Shown here one piece after another: positions 1 to 9,061 of a stretch of 64,000 bases of DNA (the first letter of the stretch is position 1; each line of letters starts with the position of its first letter). The stretch comes from Thermoproteota archaeon. GTDB lineage: Archaea; Thermoproteota; Thermoprotei_A; Sulfolobales; Ignisphaeraceae. Both the position numbers and the translations under genes were made by a program. The stretch covers positions 98,333 to 162,332 of the forward strand of contig JAUQPB010000003.1 of the NCBI GenBank assembly GCA_030550585.1, given 5' to 3'. The notes beneath the pieces were generated by a model. It searched no databases and had not been told where the DNA came from. It saw only the letters and a list, made by a program, of their open reading frames with translations.

Positions 1-240
<240 letters not shown>

Positions 241-254
241 CCACGGCATTGAAA

Positions 255-302
255 TTAATATACCGAGTAAAATAGTTATTTTAAGTTTAGAAGGCGACTA
301 GA
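255..302 (+). promoter_or_regulatory. Promoter and RBS of the stomatin-NfeD operon
   Basis: The gap after lysS holds an AT-rich TATA-like stretch (TTATTTTAAG) about 25-30 bp before the start, and a purine-rich AAGGCGA element just upstream of the ATG at 303. Both are read by eye from the sequence. Confidence 0.4.
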
Positions 303-1112
303 ATGCCAATAGGACCTGCTGAAATTTTTGGAATATTCCTTCTAATCATGATAATAGCTATAATACTCTCGAAATCCATTAGGATTGTTAGAGAATGGGA
401 GAGAATGATTGTTCTAAGACTAGGGAAATATGTTGGGATTAGAGGACCTGGTCTAGTTTTCTTAGTGCCATTCATAGATAGAGGGATAATTGTTGATACA
501 AGGATAAACACTGTTGATGTTCCTAAACAGGATGTTATAACAAGAGATAATGTAACCGTTAGAATAGATGCTGTGGTCTATTACAGAGTTCTAGACCCTG
601 AAAAAGCTGTAATGAAAGTGAGGGACTATAACTATGCCATTGCAATGCTTGCACAAACAACTATAAGAGATGTGGTGGGGCAACTAGAATTAGATGATAT
701 ACTGGCTCGCCGTGAGGAGATCAATAAGAGGGTTCAAAGCATAATTGATGAGATTACCGAGCCTTGGGGAGTCAAAGTTTCTATGGTCACCTTGAGAGCA
801 GTTGAATTGCCGGAGGGTATGATAAGGGCTATGGCCTATCAGGCAGAAGCTGAGAGGATTAGGAGGGCGAGGATCATCGAAGCCGAGGCTGAAAGGTCTG
901 CAGCAAAGATATTGCTAGAGGCTGCTTTGACCTATGAGCAGCATCCTGTGGCGCTTAGGCTTAGAGAGCTTCAGACATATGTTGATATTGCAAAAGAGAA
1001 GAACGTGATAATAATCACTGAGAGCGGTATCTCTAAAACAGTTGCAGAAGCTGTTGCATCGTCGCTGGCCATAGGAAAGATGAAACCTAGTGAAACAACA
1101 GGTAAAGAGTAG
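303..1112 (+). CDS. Stomatin/prohibitin-family membrane protein (SPFH, slipin)
   Basis: The 269-residue protein has one N-terminal membrane segment (about residues 7-24), then an SPFH domain (REWERMIVLRLGKY... RGPGLVFLVP) and an Ala/Glu/Arg-rich helical region (AEAERIRRARIIEAEAE) that oligomerises in this family. It sits in the membrane as a scaffold. The next gene, 6 bp downstream, encodes the NfeD-type membrane serine protease; in Pyrococcus the equivalent protease (PH1510) cleaves the partner stomatin (PH1511), so the two probably act together in membrane quality control. Length and architecture are normal. Confidence 0.9.
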   Translation: MPIGPAEIFGIFLLIMIIAIILSKSIRIVREWERMIVLRLGKYVGIRGPGLVFLVPFIDRGIIVDTRINTVDVPKQDVITRDNVTVRIDAVVYYRVLDPEKAVMKVRDYNYAIAMLAQTTIRDVVGQLELDDILARREEINKRVQSIIDEITEPWGVKVSMVTLRAVELPEGMIRAMAYQAEAERIRRARIIEAEAERSAAKILLEAALTYEQHPVALRLRELQTYVDIAKEKNVIIITESGISKTVAEAVASSLAIGKMKPSETTGKE

Positions 1113-1118
1113 AACGCC

Positions 1119-2459
1119 ATGAAATTTGCAGACATATCTAAAGCAACTGTTTTTGTGCTTTTGGCGTTCTCATTCACAATAACACTTGTACAAAGCAGCA
1201 TAGCGAACTCTCAGACGGGATCAAATGCTGTTCTAATAAGAATACAAGGGTCGATGGAAACAATAGATGTTCCAACAGAGCTTTACATCAAAGAGGCTTT
1301 GTCGCTTGCCGAGCAACGAAACGTGCCACTAGTAGTTGTGGTAGACAGTTATGGTGGCTACATGGACTCTATGATCAACATCGCTAATGCCTTTCTGAAT
1401 GCGAGAATCCCCGTACTGGGTTATATAGCCGACAAGGCGATGAGCGCTGCAAGCATAATTGTACAGCCAATGCACATCGTGGGTATATCGCCATATGGTG
1501 TTATAGGTGCTGCTCAACCAATATCAGTAAACCCTGTTACAGGCCAGTATGAGTTTATCAATGAGAGTAAGATAATAAATAGTGTTGTGGCTATGGCCAC
1601 AAGATATGCGGAGGCTAGGGGCAGAAACTCGACAGCTGTTGTAATGTTTATTACAAAGAACCTAGTTTTAAAGGGTGAAGAAGCTGTTAGAGAAAAGGTT
1701 GTTGATGTTGTTGCAAACGATTTAAACGATTTCATAGCAAAGGTTAATGGTAGGATAGTGACGGTCGAGCATGATGGGACTAAAGTAAATTATACAATAG
1801 ATATAGCAGGATTGGACGAGTTTTCCCCACCTATATACATACAGATATATGGCTATCTAAGAGACCCTACAGTAAATTCGATTCTATGGTTTATAGGGTT
1901 CTTCGGAACGTTCATAGCTCTTCTCTCTGGCAGAATAGATATTTTGCCAATCACAATAGTGTTTCTATTACTAGCATTGCTCGGAGGCTCAATAAACATA
2001 AACATTGTTGCAGTAATGCTTATAGCTCTTGGCTCTCTGCTCATTGCACTAGAGTTTATGTTTCCAACCCATGGTCTGCTAGGAGTTGGAGGAATAATAT
2101 CACTTCTATTTGGGGTCTTACTCATGCCCATCTCTCCAGCTACACAAATAGCACCTAGTTTTATAGAGAGCGTCAGAACATTTGCAATAATACTTGGCGG
2201 TGGTCTCACAGGCTTCTTCTCCTTCATATTATACAAGGCTATAGAGGCAAATAGGAAAAGAAGAAGAGCTGTGTCTAAGATATCGAATAACGTAGCCAAG
2301 GTTGTTGAGCGTATAGAGCCAGGTAAAAGAGGTAGGGTGGTGTTTGAGGGTGAGTACTGGTTTGCTGAAAGTGATGATGTTCTAGAGCCAGGCGAAGAGG
2401 TTGTTGTAGTTGATAGGAAGGGCTTTGTTTTGATAGTTAAGAAAAAGAAGCAGGTTTAG
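1119..2459 (+). CDS. NfeD-type membrane-bound serine protease (ClpP class)
   Basis: This 446-residue protein starts with a signal/anchor helix (residues 9-25), followed by a ClpP/crotonase-like serine protease domain (about 35-235), four to five membrane helices (about 250-375) and a C-terminal NfeD OB-fold (about 385-446). By alignment in mind with Pyrococcus PH1510 the Ser-Lys dyad is Ser112 (AASII) and Lys151 (ESKIINSVVAM). The conserved AEARGRN and GVIGAAQP motifs are present. It is translated from the same message as the stomatin 6 bp upstream, its known type of substrate. It ends 20 bp from a convergent gene. Confidence 0.9.
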   Translation: MKFADISKATVFVLLAFSFTITLVQSSIANSQTGSNAVLIRIQGSMETIDVPTELYIKEALSLAEQRNVPLVVVVDSYGGYMDSMINIANAFLNARIPVLGYIADKAMSAASIIVQPMHIVGISPYGVIGAAQPISVNPVTGQYEFINESKIINSVVAMATRYAEARGRNSTAVVMFITKNLVLKGEEAVREKVVDVVANDLNDFIAKVNGRIVTVEHDGTKVNYTIDIAGLDEFSPPIYIQIYGYLRDPTVNSILWFIGFFGTFIALLSGRIDILPITIVFLLLALLGGSININIVAVMLIALGSLLIALEFMFPTHGLLGVGGIISLLFGVLLMPISPATQIAPSFIESVRTFAIILGGGLTGFFSFILYKAIEANRKRRRAVSKISNNVAKVVERIEPGKRGRVVFEGEYWFAESDDVLEPGEEVVVVDRKGFVLIVKKKKQV

Positions 2460-2479
2460 TTGAAGAGAGTTATACTGCT

Positions 2480-3190
2480 TCACTCCTCCTCTTCTTCCTC
2501 AACCTTGGGCATTGGTACAGCAGCAACCCTTTCTCTAATCGCATTCATTATTTTTAGCGCTTCATCATAGCTTACATGCTTAGCTGTCTGCATGACTGCC
2601 GACAATGTCGTTTTTAGGGATTCCTCAACTGTTTTGCCGGGCTGTATCTCAAGCCTTATCTTCTCAAATATTGCGGGGGTCGGCTCTATCACAGCCCCTC
2701 TCTTCAAAATCGCAAGAGTGTCGTTAACCGGTGTTAGAATTGCTGCGCCCACCTCCCTCTCGCCAAGCTTTATTGCGAAAACCACATCGCCATCAAATGT
2801 CTCGCCAAGTTTCGTTACATCGTATGCCACAGCAGCTAAAGCAACTTCAGATGCCTTTGACACCAGCTGTTTTACAATAGAGTCTACCTGTTCTTGGGGA
2901 ACCCTTCTGAAAACCTCTACAGATAGGGTATCCCACTTCCACACAATATTCTTATTCGCCTCATCCACTTCATATTCAATTCTAATTCTGACAACATCGC
3001 CTTTATCGATCTTGAGTTGCTCAACAAACACAGAATATAGTAATCTGTTTAGCTGGGCCACTGCAAACGCTATCTTCTGCCCCCACTCCTTGTCCCTTCT
3101 TATATAGTCCCTAAGCTGAGCAAACATTGTCCTCCTGATCTTATCAGCATATGCACCAGCTATTACAAACCCAGAGCTTAGCCTAGCCAC
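2480..3190 (-). CDS. Conserved archaeal protein, DUF2258-like
   Basis: A 236-residue cytoplasmic protein beginning MARLSSGFVIAGAYADKIRRT, mixed alpha/beta, with a long Lys/Glu-rich tail ending in six Glu. The sequence looks like the uncharacterised archaeal DUF2258 family, common in Crenarchaeota; I cannot confirm this without a profile search. There is no catalytic motif that I can name. It is monocistronic and convergent with nfeD. The family has no established function. Confidence 0.65.
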   Translation of the reverse strand: MARLSSGFVIAGAYADKIRRTMFAQLRDYIRRDKEWGQKIAFAVAQLNRLLYSVFVEQLKIDKGDVVRIRIEYEVDEANKNIVWKWDTLSVEVFRRVPQEQVDSIVKQLVSKASEVALAAVAYDVTKLGETFDGDVVFAIKLGEREVGAAILTPVNDTLAILKRGAVIEPTPAIFEKIRLEIQPGKTVEESLKTTLSAVMQTAKHVSYDEALKIMNAIRERVAAVPMPKVEEEEEE

Positions 3191-3269
3191 AGTCTCACCC
3201 GATAATACGTTTTCTGGTAAAAACTCAAAAACTTATCTGATTTATGAACATAGAGAGTGACCTAAATAA

Positions 3270-4631
<1,362 letters not shown>

Positions 4632-4635
4632 TTTT

Positions 4636-4848
4636 ATGAAGATAGAGGTTGAACTAGTTGAAACATATAGATATGAAGGTATTCCTGGAACAAGATTCAG
4701 GTTTAGAATCAAGGGAACGAATATATACTTTAATGTCACAGCAGACAATTTAGAAGAGGCGGCAGCAAAAGTTGAGCAAATGATTAGAAATCTAGAGCTT
4801 GACAAATATTTAGAGAAGGTGATGAAAGATGACGACAAAAAAACTTAG
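4636..4848 (+). CDS. Small hypothetical protein
   Basis: About 70 residues, beginning MKIEVELVETYRYEGIPG, with a predicted beta-rich first half and a helical second half (EEAAAKVEQMIRNLEL). I chose the ATG at 4636, 4 bp after the aminotransferase stop, because AAGGT lies upstream; the ORF-track start at 4618 overlaps the upstream gene. The 3' end overlaps the next gene by 20 bp, indicating translational coupling. No family recognised. Confidence 0.6.
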   Translation: MKIEVELVETYRYEGIPGTRFRFRIKGTNIYFNVTADNLEEAAAKVEQMIRNLELDKYLEKVMKDDDKKT

Positions 4849-5083
4849 ATGTATGGTATGTGGAAGGCTATTTCATGATGGACAAGGAGTAAAAATTGTT
4901 GCAGGTGGGAAAGAGCTTTATTTCCATTCAAAAACATGTGCACTAAAATTCTTTAAAAGTATGGTTCTATATATAGATCGAGAAGAGCTCGAGAAATCCG
5001 TTTCAGCAACACTAAAAGAGTTTGAGAATAGACTTAAAGAAGTTGAAGAGAGGAGTAGAAAAAGGATAGAGGACATGCTATAA
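4829..5083 (+). CDS. Small zinc-finger protein, TRASH/L24e-like
   Basis: The 84-residue product has an N-terminal treble-clef-like finger: CMVCGRLF, then about 22 residues, then YFHSKTC. This spacing resembles TRASH and ribosomal L24e-type fingers that bind zinc or other metals. The second half is a charged helix (EELEKSVSATLKEFENRLKEVEERSRKR), probably a coiled coil. The gene overlaps the preceding small gene by 20 bp and shares its transcript with the aminotransferase. The role is unknown; metal sensing or nucleic-acid binding would fit the fold. Confidence 0.65.
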   Translation: MTTKKLRCMVCGRLFHDGQGVKIVAGGKELYFHSKTCALKFFKSMVLYIDREELEKSVSATLKEFENRLKEVEERSRKRIEDML

Positions 5084-5086
5084 AAT

Positions 5087-5449
5087 CTATGTTCTCGGCG
5101 AATAAATGGGGCACAATGCACAGACATAAAATGCAGAATTAACGTTGAATCTTGTTATCCCATCTCTATCAATTACCGCACTATCACCAAGATTCTTCTT
5201 AACCTCATCAGCAACTTCTTTTGGCATTTTCCAACCCATACAAACACCATTTGAATTCATCTTACATGTCAACATCTTCCAACGACCAATCAAATTACTA
5301 ATATATGCAAAATTCTTTGCTTGTTGCACTACACTACTTAGACTATCTATGTTACGTATTAATTCCTCGATCTTCTGCCTAAGTTCAACAACATTTTGAT
5401 GCGGCATAAACTCTGCCAAGAGATTTGCCTCCGAAACATTTTGTGACAT
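5087..5449 (-). CDS. Hypothetical protein with four cysteines
   Basis: 120 residues: a helical N-terminal half (RQKIEELIRNIDSLSSVVQQ) and a C-terminal half with Cys residues in MLTCKMNSNGVCMGW and YVCALCPIY, which could form a zinc or Fe-S site. It converges on the TRASH-like gene with a 3 bp gap. No family recognised. Confidence 0.55.
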   Translation of the reverse strand: MSQNVSEANLLAEFMPHQNVVELRQKIEELIRNIDSLSSVVQQAKNFAYISNLIGRWKMLTCKMNSNGVCMGWKMPKEVADEVKKNLGDSAVIDRDGITRFNVNSAFYVCALCPIYSPRT

Positions 5450-5724
5450 CTAACACACCATCATAAAATTAACCAGTGAATAGATTAAAAATCGAGAGAC
5501 TCATTAATACAAAAATTTTAGAATACACCTATAGGCCAGGATGTGGAGACAATTCTATATTATTTAAATCCAACTGCTACAAAATGAAGATCTGCCGATG
5601 GAAACATTGAAATCTTCGAGAGGTAAAGGCCACCTCTAATTTCAAATCAAGCCTACCTAAAACCACACTAAAGGTGTTATCATTATAGTTAGAGATGGAA
5701 AAACAAAAACTTTTCTACACCAAG
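5450..5724. other. Intergenic gap, 275 bp
   Basis: This holds the promoter side of the minus-strand four-cysteine gene and the 3' flank of ferritin. A 6-bp-arm hairpin (AGAGGT...ACCTCT, about 5618-5636) is visible. I found no ORF with codon structure, no tRNA and no C/D boxes. Confidence 0.4.
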
Positions 5725-6213
5725 CTACTTTCTCTGTGCCAGCATATTGTCTAGCGCAAGTAGCGCTGCAGGAGAATCTTTAACTAGCTTTACTTTTGCT
5801 AGTAAATCAGCTGCGTTTTTCTCCTCCTCAACTTGTTCGTCTATAAACCACTTCAGAAATGACTCTGTTGCTTTATCTCCCTTGCTCCTTGCTAGCTCCA
5901 CCAAGTTCCATATCTTCTTGGTGTTCTCTGTTTCTGCTCTATAGAACTCCTCAATAGCTTCTAAAATGCTGCCCCAACCAGATTTTGGTTTTGGCACCTC
6001 AAATAGTTCTACTCTGCCACCCCTATCAATGATATAGCTGTAGATCTTCATAGCATGTTCAAGCTCTTCTCGAGCCTGAACCTTAAAGTAGTGAGCAAAA
6101 CCACTAAGACTTAGTTCATCAAAGTAGCTGGCTATAGAGAGATAGAGATACGCATTCTGAAGCTCCTGATTGAGTTGCCTATTAAGTGCTTCTAAAACCT
6201 CTCCACTAAGCAT
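5725..6213 (-). CDS. ftnA: Non-heme ferritin
   Basis: The 162-residue four-helix-bundle protein has the ferroxidase ligands expected for ferritin: Glu in QLNQELQNAY, EELEHAM (Glu and His), Glu in RAETENTKK and Glu/Gln in WFIDEQVEEE. The conserved FAHYFKVQAREELEHAMKI block identifies it clearly. It oxidises Fe(II) and stores it as a mineral in a 24-mer shell, limiting iron-driven oxidative damage. An ideal GGTGA lies 6 bp before the ATG. The upstream TATA region is an unusual perfect palindrome (separate entry). Confidence 0.95.
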   Translation of the reverse strand: MLSGEVLEALNRQLNQELQNAYLYLSIASYFDELSLSGFAHYFKVQAREELEHAMKIYSYIIDRGGRVELFEVPKPKSGWGSILEAIEEFYRAETENTKKIWNLVELARSKGDKATESFLKWFIDEQVEEEKNAADLLAKVKLVKDSPAALLALDNMLAQRK

Positions 6214-6247
6214 ATCATTTCACCAGCTGTAACCATTATGTCATAAA

Positions 6248-6263
6248 TTATATTTAAATATAA
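6248..6263 (-). promoter_or_regulatory. Palindromic TATA element of the ferritin promoter
   Basis: TTATATTTAAATATAA is a perfect 16-bp palindrome about 40 bp before the ferritin ATG, where an archaeal TATA box is expected. It probably is the TATA box; the symmetry could also suit a dimeric regulator. Confidence 0.5.
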
Positions 6264-6455
6264 CTTTCTTGACCAAACTAAAGTCAAAAGGTATTGAACA
6301 TTGCATTTTTTCTAACTAGCTTATCCTTCAATCTTCTGTTTACCAGTCTTCGCAACTCTTATGAAAGGTCTTGAAGTAGAGACTAATGTTCTTTAGGAAC
6401 GTATTCAATGTTATCAAGACAACAAAAATTCATTAGTTATCAATTCATTGGTGTT

Positions 6456-6461
6456 AAAAAA
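6456..6461 (-). terminator. Poly-T terminator of tRNA-Leu(CAG)
   Basis: On the minus strand the tRNA is followed after about 37 bases by CGCTTTTTTAAC. Short T runs are the usual archaeal termination signal. Confidence 0.4.
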
Positions 6462-6497
6462 GCGAAGGCTTTAGTTGTTATATAGAGCATTCTTTGG

Positions 6498-6585
6498 TGG
6501 TGCGGGGGGTGGGATTTGAACCCACGCAGGCCTACGCCATCGGGTCCTGAGCCCGACCCCTTTGACCTGGCTCGGGCACCCCCGC
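6498..6585 (-). tRNA. tRNA-Leu, anticodon CAG
   Basis: The reverse complement folds as a class II tRNA: acceptor GCGGGGG paired with CCCCCGC, anticodon stem TCGGG/CCCGA around loop CTCAGGA (anticodon CAG, reads CUG), a long variable arm, and T arm GTGGG-TTCAAAT-CCCAC. The discriminator is A and CCA is encoded. The long variable arm and A73 fit leucine identity. It has no intron and differs at only two positions from the tRNA-Leu at 33220. Confidence 0.97.
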
Positions 6586-6673
6586 ACTATTTCCATGTCT
6601 AGCATTCATACCGTGTTGTAAACTTTAATTTTGTGGTTTGATAAACTTATCTGTTGTTGCATTTATTATTTGA

Positions 6674-6910
6674 TTAAGCAATACCGTTTTTCGAATTTTG
6701 GAGTAGTTTCTCTAACTTGTTTTTATCATCGACTTGTTTAAGAATGCTAATGTATAACTTTATTGCATCTCTAATGAAATCAGATCTGCTTTTATAATGA
6801 TGTTTCCTGCACAAGTCTTCTATTTCGCTTAGTGTTTCAATATCGATTTTTACAGAAACGACCTTGGTTGCCATAATATCTAGTTCAATTTCAGCATTTC
6901 TATATCTCAT
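6674..6910 (-). CDS. Ribbon-helix-helix DNA-binding protein (CopG/Arc type)
   Basis: 78 residues with the RHH pattern: a beta strand (KVVSVKIDIET) followed by two helices (LSEIEDLCRKHHYKSRSDFIRDAIKLYISIL). Such proteins dimerise and bind operators through the paired strands. I kept the ATG at 6910 because GGAGGT lies 8 bp upstream; the internal ATG at 6874 has no RBS. It is monocistronic between tRNA-Leu and a divergent HTH gene. Its target is unknown; its own promoter is the simplest guess. Confidence 0.8.
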   Translation of the reverse strand: MRYRNAEIELDIMATKVVSVKIDIETLSEIEDLCRKHHYKSRSDFIRDAIKLYISILKQVDDKNKLEKLLQNSKNGIA

Positions 6911-7215
6911 TTATATCTACCTCCACTTTGCTACAGACAATAATTTTATGTGGCGAGCTATTTATCTATATCTATCAATGATGCCACATACCAGAAATCT
7001 ATGTAGCTTCATAGTATTGCTGCAACAGCTGTGCAAAGTTTGTACCATAATAAAATTGTATAATAATGCCAGGTATTACTTTAGAAATGCTTAAAATATA
7101 TTTATAAACTGCTTAAGTTAGCCTCTTATTAAGGCTCTGTTATTAAGCTTGATGCTAATTGGGTAGCCAGCTTATATATTTTTATGAAAATTAGTTATTC
7201 TTATGGGAATTTTTG
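6911..7215. other. Divergent intergenic region, about 305 bp
   Basis: This carries the promoter of the RHH gene on the minus strand and of the HTH/zinc-finger gene on the plus strand, with TATA-like stretches at about 7092-7102 and 7171-7186. The ORF at 6864-7094 has no coding character and overlaps the RHH gene. I see no RNA gene. Confidence 0.4.
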
Positions 7216-7638
7216 ATGAGATCCTCAGCTGAAGATGTTTTAGAATATCTGATCATAAAGGTGCTTGCAGGCAAGGATAATGTTGTCAATGCGCTATCTG
7301 ATTACTTTATTGTTGGTGAGAGCCCTAGTGTTGTGGCATTAAAATATGGTTTGAGCAAGCATCAGGTAAGGGGATATGCGCAAAGAATCATCGAAAAAAT
7401 GGGTTCTGCCACAAAGGCGAGGGTGCTTTTAAAATATGCTGTACCAGTTGTAATTAAGATTAAGCCCATTGTGAAGAAGCTCAATGGCGCATTTGTTAAG
7501 TGTATGGTCTGTGGTGAGGAGCTTCCAATACAGATTATAGAAGACCATATAAGGAAAAAGCATGCTGCTATCGTTGAAGAATACATGTATTCTACAATAG
7601 AGTTGATCAGAAGAAACATCGCTGTTGAAAGTCGTTGA
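7216..7638 (+). CDS. HTH plus C2H2 zinc-finger regulator-like protein
   Basis: 140 residues. The N-terminal half contains a helix-turn-helix candidate (SPSVVALKYGLSKHQVRGYAQRIIEKMGS), and the C-terminal half a C2H2-type finger (CMVCGEELPIQIIEDHIRKKH). Together they suggest a DNA- or RNA-binding regulator; similar small proteins are widespread in Crenarchaeota. The ORF track starts at a TTG (7213); the adjacent ATG at 7216 is more likely. The TATA-like box at 7171-7186 would place transcription start close to the gene. Confidence 0.7.
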   Translation: MRSSAEDVLEYLIIKVLAGKDNVVNALSDYFIVGESPSVVALKYGLSKHQVRGYAQRIIEKMGSATKARVLLKYAVPVVIKIKPIVKKLNGAFVKCMVCGEELPIQIIEDHIRKKHAAIVEEYMYSTIELIRRNIAVESR

Positions 7639-7688
7639 GGATACAAAAGGGTTTTAAGTTCTAAGCCTGATAATACTCAGTCAAAATT

Positions 7689-8132
7689 ATGATCAGGATT
7701 TGGACAAAGAATGAATTTCTAACTCACATCCCTAGAGGAAAGCATATTGCCATAGCTATTATGTTGATATATAGAGACTTGGCATGTGGTGGAAAGCCCT
7801 GTTTATTTGCTTCGCTTCCTTATGGTAAACATGACGATGTTGAATTCATTCAAAATATTGTCGACTCTCTTGCAAAATTGAATGAGATCTCATGTATAAT
7901 AAGTTTCTGTAGCAATATCCCAATAGTTAGTAAGAGTGTCGTTGGCTTATGTAACGGCAATCACTCTGTGGCTAAGCATAGATATGATGAAGCTTTGAAA
8001 TGTTTAACATTTTCAGACTTGCTGCTTGTAATATCAAATAGTGCCTTCATTCCAAGGATGCTTGCAAATCTTCTCTGCATAGCTCAGATGGAAAGCGTTG
8101 AAATCAATATTATAAATCTTAACAATACCTAG
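7689..8132 (+). CDS. Hypothetical protein
   Basis: 147 residues, mostly hydrophobic alpha/beta, with seven Cys. A TATA-like GGGTTTTAAG lies about 40 bp upstream. It converges with the acetyltransferase gene, with a 4 bp gap. I do not recognise a family or motif; membrane segments are not convincing. Confidence 0.5.
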   Translation: MIRIWTKNEFLTHIPRGKHIAIAIMLIYRDLACGGKPCLFASLPYGKHDDVEFIQNIVDSLAKLNEISCIISFCSNIPIVSKSVVGLCNGNHSVAKHRYDEALKCLTFSDLLLVISNSAFIPRMLANLLCIAQMESVEINIINLNNT

Positions 8133-8136
8133 ACAC

Positions 8137-8625
8137 TTACTTTAGTTTTTTGGCCATCAGATACGCGTCTTCGCCATCGAGATAATATTCCTCAAGCCTT
8201 TTTATTATTACGAATCCCAGCTTCTCATAAAGCTTTATTGCAGGTGCATTACTAACCCTAACCTCGAGATATGCTTCTGATGCGTCATATGAATATCCTA
8301 GAGCCCCTAGAACAGCTGATAAGAGATATGTTGCTATGCCCCTCCTTCTAAAGCCTTCTCTAACAGCAATGCTTACAATGTGACCCTTCTTAACCTTTTT
8401 ATTTGGATCGAAAAACGATTCTCCTTCCTCAATACGGGTTAGCACATAGCCAACAATACTATCATCAACTTCAGCAACGTAGAAAACATCGCCATACTTA
8501 TTCAGATGCTCCAACCAAAATGAAAGGGGGTAGTGCTCAGGTAAACACTCAATGTTTATAGCAATAACATAGTCTATATCCTTCTCAGAGGCCGGCCTTA
8601 TCCTGATATGCATAGCGCTATTCAT
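8137..8625 (-). CDS. GNAT N-acetyltransferase, archaeal Ard1/RimI type
   Basis: The protein has the GNAT core: beta strand HIVSIAVREGFRRRGIATYLL with the acetyl-CoA motif RRRGIAT (Q/RxxGxG/A), then YLEVRVSNAPAIKLYEKLGF and YYLDGEDAYLM. It closely resembles the Sulfolobus Ard1 protein, which acetylates protein N-termini such as that of Alba. I prefer the start at 8625 (MNSAMHIRIRP), which has GGGT 7 bp upstream; the track start at 8661 has none. A paralogue lies at 37741. Confidence 0.85.
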   Translation of the reverse strand: MNSAMHIRIRPASEKDIDYVIAINIECLPEHYPLSFWLEHLNKYGDVFYVAEVDDSIVGYVLTRIEEGESFFDPNKKVKKGHIVSIAVREGFRRRGIATYLLSAVLGALGYSYDASEAYLEVRVSNAPAIKLYEKLGFVIIKRLEEYYLDGEDAYLMAKKLK

Positions 8626-8698
8626 TTCATTTACCCTTAACAACAAGATTGCATTCCACAATATTCAAAGGGATTCAGAAAAATTAAAATACTTTGTT

Positions 8699-9055
8699 TC
8701 AGCCTATTTTCTCATCGATTTTTATCAAATTCAATGCCTCGGCTATTTCTAAAGTCCATGCAGAAAACTCTTTTGCCAATAAATACGTTGCTGTTGCTTC
8801 ATCCACATCTTCATTTAACACCTCTTTAAACACCTCTCTAGCTATACCTGGATCTATTCTCTTCATAAACCTTTGTATCAGATCCTCCATTATTTTAAGC
8901 ATATCAAGAGCGTGCATCGAAACATTTCTAACTAAATCAATATCTTCTTCGTTTGGCAATACCTTTGACAAATCTATACCTCTCTTCCTGGCCTCATCAA
9001 CGTATCTCCTGATTAGCTGGGGATTTTTAACAAGCTTTCCACTACTAAGAAACAT
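8699..9055 (-). CDS. Hypothetical all-helical protein
   Basis: 118 residues, predicted helical throughout (LIRRYVDEARKRGIDLSKVL; VSMHALDMLKIMEDLIQRFM). It starts 7 bp after the stop of the aminotransferase upstream and is probably cotranscribed with it. No family recognised. Confidence 0.55.
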   Translation of the reverse strand: MFLSSGKLVKNPQLIRRYVDEARKRGIDLSKVLPNEEDIDLVRNVSMHALDMLKIMEDLIQRFMKRIDPGIAREVFKEVLNEDVDEATATYLLAKEFSAWTLEIAEALNLIKIDEKIG

Positions 9056-9061
9056 ATGGGT

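Larger units (their letters stand above)
6214..6497. other. Intergenic gap between ferritin and tRNA-Leu, 284 bp
   Basis: It contains the ferritin promoter at the low-coordinate side and, on the minus strand, a T6 run (6456-6461) 37 bp past the tRNA 3' end that probably terminates the tRNA transcript. Nothing else is recognisable between about 6290 and 6450. Confidence 0.4.

Noticed and set aside
1853-2299. Minus-strand ORF of 148 residues
   Set aside because: Fully antisense to the membrane part of NfeD, whose family match is strong.
2592-3107. Plus-strand ORF of 171 residues
   Set aside because: Ser/Thr-rich mirror frame of the DUF2258-like gene.
6864-7094. Plus-strand ORF of 76 residues
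   Set aside because: Hydrophobic, no RBS, overlaps the RHH gene start and promoter.
7213-7255. TTGATGA...CTGA...CTGA run resembling a C/D sRNA
   Set aside because: It lies in the coding start of the HTH gene, the first guide is only 9 nt and no C' box fits.
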